Source: Fen-999 sp035505955 (lineage in GTDB: Bacteria; Pseudomonadota; Gammaproteobacteria; Burkholderiales; Rhodocyclaceae). From it: a stretch of DNA of 60,598 bases. Below, piece after piece: positions 26,615 through 34,379 of this stretch. The notes below the pieces were generated by a model that worked only from the letters and a program-made list of their open reading frames with translations, made no database searches and had not been told where the DNA came from. The position numbers and the translations under genes were made by a program. The stretch covers positions 1 to 60,598 of the forward strand of contig DATJQH010000105.1 in assembly GCA_035505955.1 (NCBI GenBank), written 5' to 3'. Within the stretch, counting starts at the first letter, position 1, and the number at the start of each line of letters is the position of its first letter.

Positions 26615-27463
26615 TCACCAGCTCCCCGACGCGCCGCCACCGCCGAAACTGCCACCGCCGCCGGAAAAGCCGCCGCCCGACGACGACGAGGAAAAACCGC
26701 CGCCGCCGGAGAAGCCGCCGCTACCGAGTCCGCCCCCGCCGCCGCGCACGAACGAGAACACGAATGCAAACACGGCGGCGATGGCGACCGCGACCCAGGA
26801 ACCGAATATCCACCACGCCAGCGCGCCGGCGATGCCTGCTGCGAGCATCGCCCCCACCACGCCCAGCGCCGCACGCAGCACGCCGGAAAAGAACATGACC
26901 GCGAGCAGCCATGGCGCGCCATCCAGATTGACATCGGTCGTCGCAGGCGCTGCCGGTGCCGGTAGTTGTTCGCCGCCGATGATCTTGCCGAGCGCCGCCA
27001 CTGCGTCGTCGAGGCCGCCTGCGAAGTCGCCCTGCTTGAAGCGCGGCGCCATCACCTCCGCCACCACGCGCTTGGCGACTGCGTCGGGAATGGCGCCCTC
27101 CAGGCCATAGCCGACCTCGATGCGCATCTTGCGATCGTCCTTGGCGACGATGATAATGACGCCATCATCGACCTTGCGCCGGCCGATGCGCCACGATTCG
27201 GCCAGCCGGATGCCGAACTGCTCTATGCTTTCCGGCTGCGTGGTCGGCAGGAGCAGGACCGCCACCTGCGCGCCCTTTGCGCGCTCGATGGCCGCCGTGG
27301 CCGCCTCCAGCGCCGCCTTGCGGTCCGGCGCCAGCGTCCCCGTCAGGTCGGTGACGCGCTCGGCGAGCGCCGGCAGCGGCACCAGGAGCGCCGCCGGCTC
27401 GGCCGGCATTGCCGGCCACGACGCAAACAGCAGCCAGCAGGCAGCCAGGAAACGCAGGATCAT
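26615..27463 (-). CDS. YgcG-like TPM-domain membrane protein with Gly-rich tail
   Basis: A 282-residue exported protein. Signal peptide (1-21), TPM domain (about 30-165: VTDLTGTLAPDRK, VAVLLLPTTQPESIEQF, VDDGVIIIVAKDDRKMRIEVGYGLEG), two membrane helices (about 185-235) and a 45-residue tail of glycine and serine with few other residues. This is the standard YgcG architecture. It lies between lemA (7 bases upstream) and a second TPM protein (1 base downstream), so the three are co-transcribed. The precise role is not established in the family. Confidence 0.9.
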   Translation of the reverse strand: MILRFLAACWLLFASWPAMPAEPAALLVPLPALAERVTDLTGTLAPDRKAALEAATAAIERAKGAQVAVLLLPTTQPESIEQFGIRLAESWRIGRRKVDDGVIIIVAKDDRKMRIEVGYGLEGAIPDAVAKRVVAEVMAPRFKQGDFAGGLDDAVAALGKIIGGEQLPAPAAPATTDVNLDGAPWLLAVMFFSGVLRAALGVVGAMLAAGIAGALAWWIFGSWVAVAIAAVFAFVFSFVRGGGGGLGSGGFSGGGGFSSSSSGGGFSGGGGSFGGGGASGSW

Positions 27464-27470
27464 GCAGCGC

Positions 27471-28079
27471 TTACTTGGCGGCGGGCGCGGGTGTGTCGAA
27501 CTTGACGACCGGCGGCGTCGAGATCGCCTTTTCGTCCTCGACCGTGAAGTTCGCCTTCGGCTTCCAGCCCATGACCATCGCCGTCAGGTTGTTCGGGAAC
27601 GTGCGCACCGAGACGTTGTAGTCCTTGACCGCCGCAATGTAGCGGTTGCGCGCGACCGTGATGCGGTTCTCTGTGCCTTCGAGCTGCGCCTGCAGGTCGC
27701 GGAAGTTCTGGTCCGCCTTGAGGTTCGGGTAGTTCTCGGCCACCACGAGCAGGCGTGCCAGTGCGCCGGACAGCTCCGACTGCGCCTTCTGGAACTTGGC
27801 GAACGCGGCTTCGTCATTGACGAGTTCGGGCGTCGCCTTGATGCCCGCAACGCTGGCGCGCGCCTCGGTGACTTTCGTCAAGACCTCCTTCTCGTGCGCG
27901 GCATAGCCCTGGACGACGTTGACGAGGTTGGGAATCAGGTCGGCACGCCGCTTGTACTGGTTGAGGACTTCCGACCAGGCCGCGTTGACGCTTTCGTCGT
28001 TGACCTGGATCTGGTTATAGCCGCACCCCGACAGCAGCCCCACCACGAGGACAAGAACGGCAAACAGTCGAATACGCAT
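27471..28079 (-). CDS. lemA: LemA-family lipoprotein
   Basis: A 202-residue protein with a signal peptide ending in a lipobox (LLSGC near residue 19), then the helical LemA domain: NAAWSEVLNQYKRRADLIPNL, VQGYAAHEKEV and a C-terminal part with NYPNLKADQNF. LemA proteins are inner-membrane or lipid-anchored coiled helices of unclear function, almost always next to TPM-domain proteins, as here. It is the first gene of the three-gene unit; TAGGGAGGTAAATCC lies directly upstream with GGGAGG as ribosome-binding site. Confidence 0.92.
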   Translation of the reverse strand: MRIRLFAVLVLVVGLLSGCGYNQIQVNDESVNAAWSEVLNQYKRRADLIPNLVNVVQGYAAHEKEVLTKVTEARASVAGIKATPELVNDEAAFAKFQKAQSELSGALARLLVVAENYPNLKADQNFRDLQAQLEGTENRITVARNRYIAAVKDYNVSVRTFPNNLTAMVMGWKPKANFTVEDEKAISTPPVVKFDTPAPAAK

Positions 28080-28128
28080 GGATTTACCTCCCGTTAGATC
28101 ATGTCCATCAGGATACCATTGGAGGATA

Positions 28129-28530
28129 ATGCCAGTGTCAACGGCTACTCATTTCCCACTCGCCATGACGAACGGCCAGGACATCCGTATCGCCGAACCG
28201 GTTGCCGAGGAAGCCGGCGCCGCGCGCGACATCACCGAACTGCTGGGGCGCCTTGCCGCAAGATTGCCGGCACCGGGCCGCATCACGGACATCAACCTCC
28301 ATTGCGGCGGCGGCACCAACGTGCTTTGCCTCATCGAGATCGCAGACATCCAGGCTGGCGACGCTGCGCGCGCCCTGGGCGGCGTGCCATTCGCCTTCCG
28401 TTCGGTGGTTCTCGAATTCACTCCGGGACTGGAGTTCTCGTGCCGGGCGGGCCAGCCTGCAAGCTTCCGCGGCAACAGCTGCACCTGCAGCACGGGGCAG
28501 ACGGTTTCCATCACGCAGATCGACCTCTGA
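28129..28530 (+). CDS. Hypothetical cysteine-containing protein
   Basis: A 133-residue soluble protein of no family I recognise. GGAGGA (28121-28126) supports translation here; the exact start could be ATG 28129 (2-base spacing), GTG 28135 (8-base spacing, better) or ATG 28165. The protein alternates short strands and helices: DITELLGRLAARLPA, an INLHCGGGTNVLCLIEI segment and FRSVVLEFTPG. Five cysteines (HCGG, VLC, FSC, CTC) might bind metal or form disulfides. It is divergent from lemA and converges on udg, with 6 bases between stops. Confidence 0.6.
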   Translation: MPVSTATHFPLAMTNGQDIRIAEPVAEEAGAARDITELLGRLAARLPAPGRITDINLHCGGGTNVLCLIEIADIQAGDAARALGGVPFAFRSVVLEFTPGLEFSCRAGQPASFRGNSCTCSTGQTVSITQIDL

Positions 28531-28536
28531 CGGGTG

Positions 28537-29259
28537 CTACAAGCCCTTCATCGTCCTGCGCATGAAGCAGAGGTCTTCCCACGCGCGCGCCTTGTCCGGC
28601 AGGTTGCGCAACAGATAGGCCGGATGGTAGGTGACCACCACGGGAATGCCGCGGTAGTCGAAGAGCCTTCCGCGCGACGAAGAAATCTTCACCTCGCTTT
28701 GCAGCAGCGTCTGCGCCGCCGGACGGCCGAGGGCGACGATCAACTTCGGTTTGATCAGTTCGATCTGCCGTTCCAGGAACGGCCAGCAGGCCGCCGTTTC
28801 CTGAGGCTCGGGCGTGCGGTTGCCGGGCGGCCGGCACTTCACCGAGTTGCCGATGTAAACGTTGTCGCCGCGCTTGAGGTCGATCGCAGTCAGCATCGCG
28901 TCGAGCAATTTGCCGGCCTGGCCAACGAAGGGCTCGCCGCGCTCGTCCTCCTCCGCGCCCGGCCCTTCGCCCACGAACATCCAGTCGGCCTCGACGTCGC
29001 CGACGCCGAGCACGGCCTGCTTGCGCGCCTGGCACAGCGCGCAGGCACGGCAGCCCGCCACGGCGGCCTTGAGTTCGTCCCATCCCATGGCGGCGATGGC
29101 TGCGACGCGGTCGTCGCTCGTCTCTCCGGACTCTGCCAAAGTCAGCCCCGATGGCACGCCGTGCTTGGTCTGTTCTTCGGCCGGCCCGGCCGGGCGTTCA
29201 CGCAAACGCCACACGGGGCCCAGGCCGAGTTCGCGCAGGATGAGGTCGCGCCGGCTCAC
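28537..29259 (-). CDS. Family 4-type uracil-DNA glycosylase
   Basis: A 240-residue [4Fe-4S] uracil-DNA glycosylase that removes uracil from DNA. The catalytic part (from about residue 70) has the cluster cysteines starting at CRACALC, motif GEGPGAEEDERGEPFVG, NSVKCRPPGNRTP and the C-terminal HPAYLLR. I chose GTG 29259 (MSRRDLIL) because it overlaps the rimI stop by 4 nt (GTGA). The N-terminal 65 residues are a loosely conserved arm, and the interspersed repeat lies inside it, read as HGVPSGLTL. Order tsaB-rimI-udg is common in betaproteobacteria. Confidence 0.93.
   Translation of the reverse strand: MSRRDLILRELGLGPVWRLRERPAGPAEEQTKHGVPSGLTLAESGETSDDRVAAIAAMGWDELKAAVAGCRACALCQARKQAVLGVGDVEADWMFVGEGPGAEEDERGEPFVGQAGKLLDAMLTAIDLKRGDNVYIGNSVKCRPPGNRTPEPQETAACWPFLERQIELIKPKLIVALGRPAAQTLLQSEVKISSSRGRLFDYRGIPVVVTYHPAYLLRNLPDKARAWEDLCFMRRTMKGL
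29135..29164 (-). repeat. Interspersed repeat, copy 4 (inside udg)
   Basis: On the minus strand: GCACGGCGTGCC, AT, CGGGGCTGACTTT. It is in the same orientation as the gene and read in the HGVPRGLTL frame (here HGVPSGLTL), within the poorly conserved N-terminal arm of the glycosylase. Confidence 0.75.
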
Positions 29260-29714
29260 AGTTCGCACGCCATGACGATGGCGTCCTCGCGGCCTTCCCG
29301 GCCCGCGTAGTAGCCCTTGCGGCGTCCGATTTCGGCAAATCCGTTGCGCCGATAGAGCGCCAGCGCAGCTGCATTGCTTGGCCGCACCTCGAGCACGATG
29401 CGCTCGGCCCGATGCCGGCGCGCAACGCCGAACAGTTCCGCGAGAAAGCTGCCGCCCAACCCGCGCCGCTGATGCGCCGGCGCGATGGTGATGTCGAGCA
29501 GTTCCGCTTCGTCCATCGCCATCATCAGCACCGCGTAGCCGACCGTCTCGCCTCCCCTGCGATACATCCAGGCGCTGTGACCGGCACGCAGCGAGTCCAC
29601 GAAGTTGCCACGCGTCCAGGGAAACGCATGCGCTGCCTGCTCGATCGCCAGCACTGAGTCGACGTCCGGCTCCCGCATCGGCACGAGTTCCAACCGGGAC
29701 ATCACGGCGTTCAT
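29256..29714 (-). CDS. rimI: Ribosomal protein S18 N-alpha-acetyltransferase
   Basis: GNAT-fold acetyltransferase of 152 residues. The acetyl-CoA loop reads QRRGLG, and the typical RimI C-terminal part is present (LEVRPSNAAALALYRRNGFAEIGRRKGYY, in pieces). RimI acetylates the N-terminus of ribosomal protein S18. Start ATG 29714 overlaps the tsaB stop (ATGA); an internal ATG at 29702 (MSRLEL) is a fallback. It is the middle gene of tsaB-rimI-udg. Confidence 0.92.
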   Translation of the reverse strand: MNAVMSRLELVPMREPDVDSVLAIEQAAHAFPWTRGNFVDSLRAGHSAWMYRRGGETVGYAVLMMAMDEAELLDITIAPAHQRRGLGGSFLAELFGVARRHRAERIVLEVRPSNAAALALYRRNGFAEIGRRKGYYAGREGREDAIVMACEL

Positions 29715-30376
29715 TTCGTGCCGCCCCGCGCCAGGCGCTCGACCGTGGTCAGCGCCACCTTCTCGCGCACATAGATGGGCTGCGCCCCGGCAGCGCTCAC
29801 GCCTTCGCCGCGTGCAAAGCGCGGCGCCGCCAGGCGTGCCACCGCTTCGGCCGTCGGGCGCAGGTCGGCGCGCATGCGGGCGAACGCCGGCAGCGATTCC
29901 GCGTAGCTGGCGAAACCGTCGCCGCAGCCGATCCAGTCGCCAACGGGCGGCAGCGGCGCCTGCGCAGGCGGGCAAACCACGGGCGCCATCGCCTCGATGC
30001 CATCTGCATAGGCCGCGACATACACCTCGTTCATGCGCGCATCGAGGCAAGCGTAAACCTTGCGTTCGCCCGCCGCGAGCGCGAGCGCGGCCAGCGTGCC
30101 GATGCCGAGCACGGGCAGGTCGAGGCCGCAGGCCAGGCCCTGCGCGCAACCGGCTGCAAGACGCAGCCCGGTGAAACTGCCGGGCCCGGCGCCGAAGGCA
30201 ATGCCGTCGAGCATCTTCAGCCCGGCGCCGGATTCGGCGAGCAGCGCGCGCACGTTCGGCAGCAGCCACTCGGAACTGCCGTTGGGAAGTTCTGCCGCGC
30301 GCTCCAGCACGCGACCGTCCTGCCAAAGGGCGATCGAGAGGCGGTGGGTGGCAGTTTCGAGGGCGAGGATGCGCAT
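29711..30376 (-). CDS. tsaB: tRNA threonylcarbamoyladenosine biosynthesis protein TsaB
   Basis: A 221-residue YeaZ/TsaB protein, the non-catalytic partner of TsaD in making t6A at position 37 of ANN-decoding tRNAs. It begins MRILALETATHRLSIAL and contains FGAGPGSFTGLRLAAGCAQG, the ASKHA-fold signature of the family. The start at 30376 is fixed by this N-terminus; a longer frame has no similarity. First gene of the tsaB-rimI-udg unit. Confidence 0.94.
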   Translation of the reverse strand: MRILALETATHRLSIALWQDGRVLERAAELPNGSSEWLLPNVRALLAESGAGLKMLDGIAFGAGPGSFTGLRLAAGCAQGLACGLDLPVLGIGTLAALALAAGERKVYACLDARMNEVYVAAYADGIEAMAPVVCPPAQAPLPPVGDWIGCGDGFASYAESLPAFARMRADLRPTAEAVARLAAPRFARGEGVSAAGAQPIYVREKVALTTVERLARGGTK

Positions 30377-30404
30377 CGGCGCGATTTTACCGCGCCGGCT
30401 TGCC

Positions 30405-30719
30405 TCACCGTGGCGGCGGATCGAACAGCGGAGCCCGCGGCGGTCTCGGCGGCGGCCGCCGATAAAGGTCGTCACCGGCATTGCGGATATCGCGGCGCAA
30501 CTGCCGCCGCTCGTCGGGCGTCATGCGCCGGAACATTTCGCCGCCGTGGAAATCGGGTGGTGCTTCGTTGCGCTCGACGACAGGCCCGGGCCGGCCATCG
30601 TCGGGACGCAGGAAACGATGGCGAAAGCGCTGGCCGTCCCCAGGCGCCGCGCACACGGACGCCGCCGCCATGAGCATGGCGGCGCAGGTTGCCAGCCAAG
30701 CGCCCGAGCGGATCTTCAT
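30405..30719 (-). CDS. Small exported Arg/Pro-rich hypothetical protein
   Basis: A 104-residue protein with a clear signal peptide (MKIRSGAWLATCAAMLMAAA, cleavage after about residue 24) and a charged, Pro/Arg-rich mature part. The mature part includes FRRMTPDERRQLRRDIRNAG, like the helical motif of small periplasmic Spy/CpxP-like or DUF3106-like proteins. This resemblance is weak. It lies between tsaB and the divergent ompR, so it may be envelope-related. The 102-base gap to ompR shows no clear promoter. Confidence 0.68.
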   Translation of the reverse strand: MKIRSGAWLATCAAMLMAAASVCAAPGDGQRFRHRFLRPDDGRPGPVVERNEAPPDFHGGEMFRRMTPDERRQLRRDIRNAGDDLYRRPPPRPPRAPLFDPPPR

Positions 30720-30821
30720 GATCGGTATCGTAGGTGACTTTGCCCGCGGCCGTAGCCGCCTTTTGTAATCGTTTGTAAGGCCAACTCGCGTGATCGGCGC
30801 GATCAGGATAGCATTTGCGCC

Positions 30822-31568
30822 ATGACCGATGCCGCCGAAAAGTCACGCAAGATACTCGTCGTCGATGACGACATGCGGCTGCGCCAACTGCTCGACCGCT
30901 ACCTGCGCGAGCAGGGATTCATCGTCAAGGCCGTCGAGAACGGCGAGGCGATGGATCGCGCCCTGGCGCGGGAACTCTACGACCTGATCGTGCTCGACCT
31001 GATGATGCCGGGCGAGGATGGCCTGTCGATCTGCCGGCGCCTGCGCGGCCAGAGCAACGAGGGGAACGAAGTCGCCATCATCATGCTGACGGCAAAGGGC
31101 GACGAAATCGACCGCATCGTCGGCCTCGAAGTCGGCGCCGACGATTACCTGCCCAAGCCCTTCAACCCGCGCGAACTGGTCGCACGCATCCATGCGGTGC
31201 TGCGCCGGCGCGCCGCACCGCCTCCGCCGGGCGCGCCCGCCGAGGTGGAAGAAACGGTCGCGTTCGGCAGCATCGTGGTCAATCTCGCCACGCGCGAACT
31301 CGCCCGCAACGATGCCAACATCACGCTCACGACCGGCGAATTCGCGCTGCTCAAGGTGCTGGTCGAGAATCCGCGCAAGCCGCTGTCCCGCGACAAGCTG
31401 ATGGAACTCGCGCGCGGCCGCGAATACGACGTGTTCGACCGCTCGATCGACGTCCAGGTTTCGCGCCTGCGCAAGCTGATCGAGGATGATCCGGCAAAGC
31501 CGCGCTACATCCAGACCGTCTGGGGCTTTGGTTACGTGTTTGTTCCCGACGGGATCAAGCACGAATGA
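30822..31568 (+). CDS. ompR: Osmolarity-type response regulator OmpR
   Basis: A 248-residue OmpR/PhoB-type regulator. Receiver (about 10-125) with ILVVDDDMRLRQLL, phospho-acceptor in LIVLDLMMPGEDG, and KPFNPREL; C-terminal winged helix (about 150-240) with LTTGEFALLKVL and VQVSRLRKLIEDDP, then IQTVWGFGYVFVPDG. The first domain matches OmpR itself more than generic paralogues. Overlaps the kinase gene by 4 nt, forming ompR-envZ. Confidence 0.93.
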   Translation: MTDAAEKSRKILVVDDDMRLRQLLDRYLREQGFIVKAVENGEAMDRALARELYDLIVLDLMMPGEDGLSICRRLRGQSNEGNEVAIIMLTAKGDEIDRIVGLEVGADDYLPKPFNPRELVARIHAVLRRRAAPPPPGAPAEVEETVAFGSIVVNLATRELARNDANITLTTGEFALLKVLVENPRKPLSRDKLMELARGREYDVFDRSIDVQVSRLRKLIEDDPAKPRYIQTVWGFGYVFVPDGIKHE

Positions 31569-32872
31569 CGTTGTTCCCGCGCAGCCTGCTCTGGCGCACG
31601 TTCCTGCTCGTCGCCGCGCTGATGCTGCTCTCGGTTGCGGCTTGGTACCTGATCTTCACGACCTACGAGCGCGAGCCGCGCGCGCACCAGCTGTCGCAGC
31701 TCATCGTCAGCGTCGTCAATCTTACGCGCACCGCGCTGGTCGCCGCCCGCCCCGATGCGCGCACCGAACTGCTGCGCGAACTCTCGGACCGCGAGAGCAT
31801 CCACATCTATCCCGCCGAGCCGGAAGACCGCATCGAGCCGCTGCCCGAGCGCGCATTCCTCCATCGCGTCGAAGAGCTGCTGCAGGAACGCCTCGGCCCC
31901 GATACGCGCCTGACGCTCGAGCGCGAAGGCGAACCGGGCCTTTTCGTCAGCTTCACGATCGACGACGATGGGTACTGGCTCGCGCTGCCGCGCGATCGCC
32001 TCGAGCGCACGCTGCCGATCCAGTGGCTGGGCTGGGGCGCGGCCGTCCTCGCTCTGTCGCTCGTCGGCGCGTGGCTCATCATGTTCCGCGTCACGCGGCC
32101 GCTCAAGGCGCTCGAGCGCGCCGCCGCCGACATCGGCCGCGGGCGCCGGCCGGCTCCGGTAACGGAGAAGGGACCGGAGGAAATCCGCCTGCTCGCACGC
32201 AACTTCAACCAGATGAACGCGGATCTCGCACGCCTCGACGAGGACCGGGCATTGATCCTGGCCGGCGTGTCGCACGACCTGCGCACGCCGCTGACGCGCC
32301 TGCGCATGGGCATCGAGATGTCCGGCGCCGACGAGGCGACGCGGCAGGAGATGAGCGTCGACATCGAGGAAATGGACCGCAGCATCGGCCAGTTTCTCGA
32401 CTTCGCGCGCACTGACAGCGGCGAACCGGCCGAGACCGTGGACCTCGCGCCCCTGCTGGACGAACTCGCGGAGCAATACCAGCGCCGCGGCCATCAGGTG
32501 ACCGTGCGGCACGGCGTATCACGCAGGCTGACTTTGCGCCCCAAGGCGCTGCGCCGCGCGATCGCCAACCTCGTCGACAACGCCTTGCGCCATGCCGGCG
32601 CCGACAAGCCGGTCGACATCGAAGTCAGCGAGCGATCGGGAAGCGTCCTCATCGATGTCTGCGACCGCGGGCCCGGCATTCCGGCAGCCGAGGCCGAGCG
32701 TCTCAAGCTGCCGTTCACGCGCCTGCAATCGGCGCGCACAGGCGCGATCGGCACCGGCCTCGGCCTCGCGATCGTCGATCGCGTCGCGCGCGCCCACGGC
32801 GGCGCCTTCGACCTGTTGCCGCGCGAAGGCGGCGGCCTCGTCGCCCGCATCAGCCTGCCTTTGCGCGGATGA
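31565..32872 (+). CDS. envZ: EnvZ-type sensor histidine kinase
   Basis: A 435-residue inner-membrane kinase. TM1 (about 10-32), periplasmic domain (about 35-155), TM2 (about 157-178), HAMP (about 180-230, FRVTRPLKALERAAADIGRG), HisKA with GVSHDLRTPLTRLRMG, and HATPase with NLVDNALRHA, DRGPGIP and GTGLGLAIVDR. It pairs with the preceding OmpR. A copy of the interspersed repeat at 32509-32540 is read in frame as HGVSRRLTL between HisKA and the ATPase N box, where homologues vary. Overlaps the next gene by 4 nt. Confidence 0.92.
   Translation: MTLFPRSLLWRTFLLVAALMLLSVAAWYLIFTTYEREPRAHQLSQLIVSVVNLTRTALVAARPDARTELLRELSDRESIHIYPAEPEDRIEPLPERAFLHRVEELLQERLGPDTRLTLEREGEPGLFVSFTIDDDGYWLALPRDRLERTLPIQWLGWGAAVLALSLVGAWLIMFRVTRPLKALERAAADIGRGRRPAPVTEKGPEEIRLLARNFNQMNADLARLDEDRALILAGVSHDLRTPLTRLRMGIEMSGADEATRQEMSVDIEEMDRSIGQFLDFARTDSGEPAETVDLAPLLDELAEQYQRRGHQVTVRHGVSRRLTLRPKALRRAIANLVDNALRHAGADKPVDIEVSERSGSVLIDVCDRGPGIPAAEAERLKLPFTRLQSARTGAIGTGLGLAIVDRVARAHGGAFDLLPREGGGLVARISLPLRG
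32509..32540 (+). repeat. Interspersed repeat, copy 5 (inside envZ)
   Basis: GCACGGCGTA, TCACGCA, GGCTGACTTT, about four differences from the consensus. Same strand as the gene; read in the HGVPRGLTL frame. Confidence 0.75.
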
Positions 32873-33912
32873 CGCACCTCTTCGTCGACATCTCCGGTCA
32901 CGGCCTCGGCCATCTTGCGCAAGTGGCGCCTGTGGTGAATGCGCTTCGTGCCGCGCGCCCCGACCTGCACCTGACGGTACGCAGCAGCATCGCGCGCGAA
33001 CGCCTGACGCTGCGCATCGCGGGCGACTTCACGCACGTGCGCGGCACCGGCGACGTCGGCTTCGTCATGCACGACGCCATCAATGTGAACGTCGCCGCAA
33101 GCGCGCGAGGCTACCGCGAGTTCCATGCCGAGTGGCCCTTGCGCGTCCTGCGGGAAACGGAGGCGCTGGCCCGTCTGGCGCCGGACCTGGTGCTGACCGA
33201 CGTCGCCTACCTGCCGCTCGCGGCGGCGGCCGCGCTGCGCATTCCGTCGGTGGCCATGTGTTCCCTCAACTGGGCCGACCTGGCCGAGCACTACTTCGAC
33301 CGCGAGCCATGGTTTGCCGGCGCGCACAGGCAAATGCTTGCGGCATATCGCGGCGCCAACATGTTCCTGCGCCTCACGCCCGGCATGCCGATGCCGGACC
33401 TGCCGAACCTGACGGTGGCCGGGCCGGTGGCGACCGCGCCCGAACGCGACCGCGACGAGGTGGCGCGCTGGCTGAATCTCCCGGCCGACTGTCGCTGGGT
33501 GGTGGTCGGGCTGGGCGGCTTCGACCTGCCGCTGCCAGTCGAGGAGTGGCCGGACCACGACGACATCCTCTGGCTGCGCCACGAGGAATTCGCCGGTGGC
33601 GGCGTGCCCTTCATGGACCTCCTTGCCAGCGCCGACGCGGTGCTGACGAAGCCCGGCTACGGCACCTTCGTCGAGGCCGCGGCGCATGGCGTGCCCGTGC
33701 TTTACCTGCGCCGTCCCGACTGGCCCGAGGAACGCTGCCTCATCGACTGGCTGCACCAGAACGGCCGCGCCGCCGAGGTGACCCGCGCCCAGGCCGAACG
33801 CGGCGACCTGCGGCCCCTGCTCGAGGCGCTGTGGACGATGCCCGTGCCGGCGCGTCCGCAGCCGACCGGCGTGTCGCACGCGGTGGAAGCACTGCTAGAC
33901 TTGCTGCCATGA
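32869..33912 (+). CDS. Glycosyltransferase-like protein (GT-B fold, GT28/MGT-like)
   Basis: A 347-residue soluble protein of GT-B type. The N-terminal half opens with the glycine loop FVDISGHGLGHLAQVAPV, and the C-terminal half has VVVGLGGFDLPLP, then DAVLTKPGYGTFVEAAAHGVPVLYL. That last stretch resembles the nucleotide-sugar-binding region of UDP-GlcNAc transferases and of the N-terminal part of arabinokinase-like proteins. Donor and acceptor are unknown. It is translationally coupled to envZ upstream (ATGA) and to a truncated haemoglobin downstream (ATGA), an odd mix for one transcript. Confidence 0.75.
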   Translation: MTHLFVDISGHGLGHLAQVAPVVNALRAARPDLHLTVRSSIARERLTLRIAGDFTHVRGTGDVGFVMHDAINVNVAASARGYREFHAEWPLRVLRETEALARLAPDLVLTDVAYLPLAAAAALRIPSVAMCSLNWADLAEHYFDREPWFAGAHRQMLAAYRGANMFLRLTPGMPMPDLPNLTVAGPVATAPERDRDEVARWLNLPADCRWVVVGLGGFDLPLPVEEWPDHDDILWLRHEEFAGGGVPFMDLLASADAVLTKPGYGTFVEAAAHGVPVLYLRRPDWPEERCLIDWLHQNGRAAEVTRAQAERGDLRPLLEALWTMPVPARPQPTGVSHAVEALLDLLP

Positions 33913-34301
33913 ACGAAGAACGAAAAGTCACGCCCTACCAGCGCATCGGCGGCGAACCCGTCGTGCGCGCCATCGTGCATCGCTTCTACGAGCTGATGGA
34001 CACGCTGCCCGAAGCGCAGACCGTCCGGCGCATGCACACCGACCTCGCCGCCTCGGAAGAAAAGCTCTACATGTTCATGACCGGCTGGCTCGGCGGGCCG
34101 CAACTCTACGCGCAGAAATACGGCCCGCCGCGGCTGCGCGCGAGCCACCTGCCCTTCGCCATCGGCACCGCCGAGCGCGACCAGTGGCTGCTGTGCATGC
34201 GCCAGGCGATGGAGGAAAACGTCGAGGACAAGCCGCAGCTCGCGGCGCTCGACCAGGCATTGTCGGATCTCGCCGACTTCATGCGCAACCAGCCCGGGTA
34301 G
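33909..34301 (+). CDS. Truncated haemoglobin, group II
   Basis: A 130-residue group II (trHbO-like) globin that binds haem and O2 or NO. Visible features are YQRIGGEPVVRAIVHRFYELM with the B10 tyrosine, the GWLGGP turn, the proximal-His region RASHLPFAIG and the G8 tryptophan in RDQWLLCM. It overlaps the glycosyltransferase-like gene by 4 nt and is the last gene of ompR-envZ-GT-globin. A protective or oxygen-handling role is likely; the exact role is unknown. Confidence 0.92.
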   Translation: MNEERKVTPYQRIGGEPVVRAIVHRFYELMDTLPEAQTVRRMHTDLAASEEKLYMFMTGWLGGPQLYAQKYGPPRLRASHLPFAIGTAERDQWLLCMRQAMEENVEDKPQLAALDQALSDLADFMRNQPG

Positions 34302-34379
34302 TCCCGTTACCGCTCCCCCCGCACTTCGTGCCAGAATGTGCGCGACAAGTGCTTCGCGGTATCGACTCAGGGAGCGCAC

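Noticed and set aside
26625..26760. GCC/GCCGCC-rich tract looking like a tandem DNA repeat
   Set aside because: It simply encodes the glycine/serine-rich tail normal for YgcG-like proteins.
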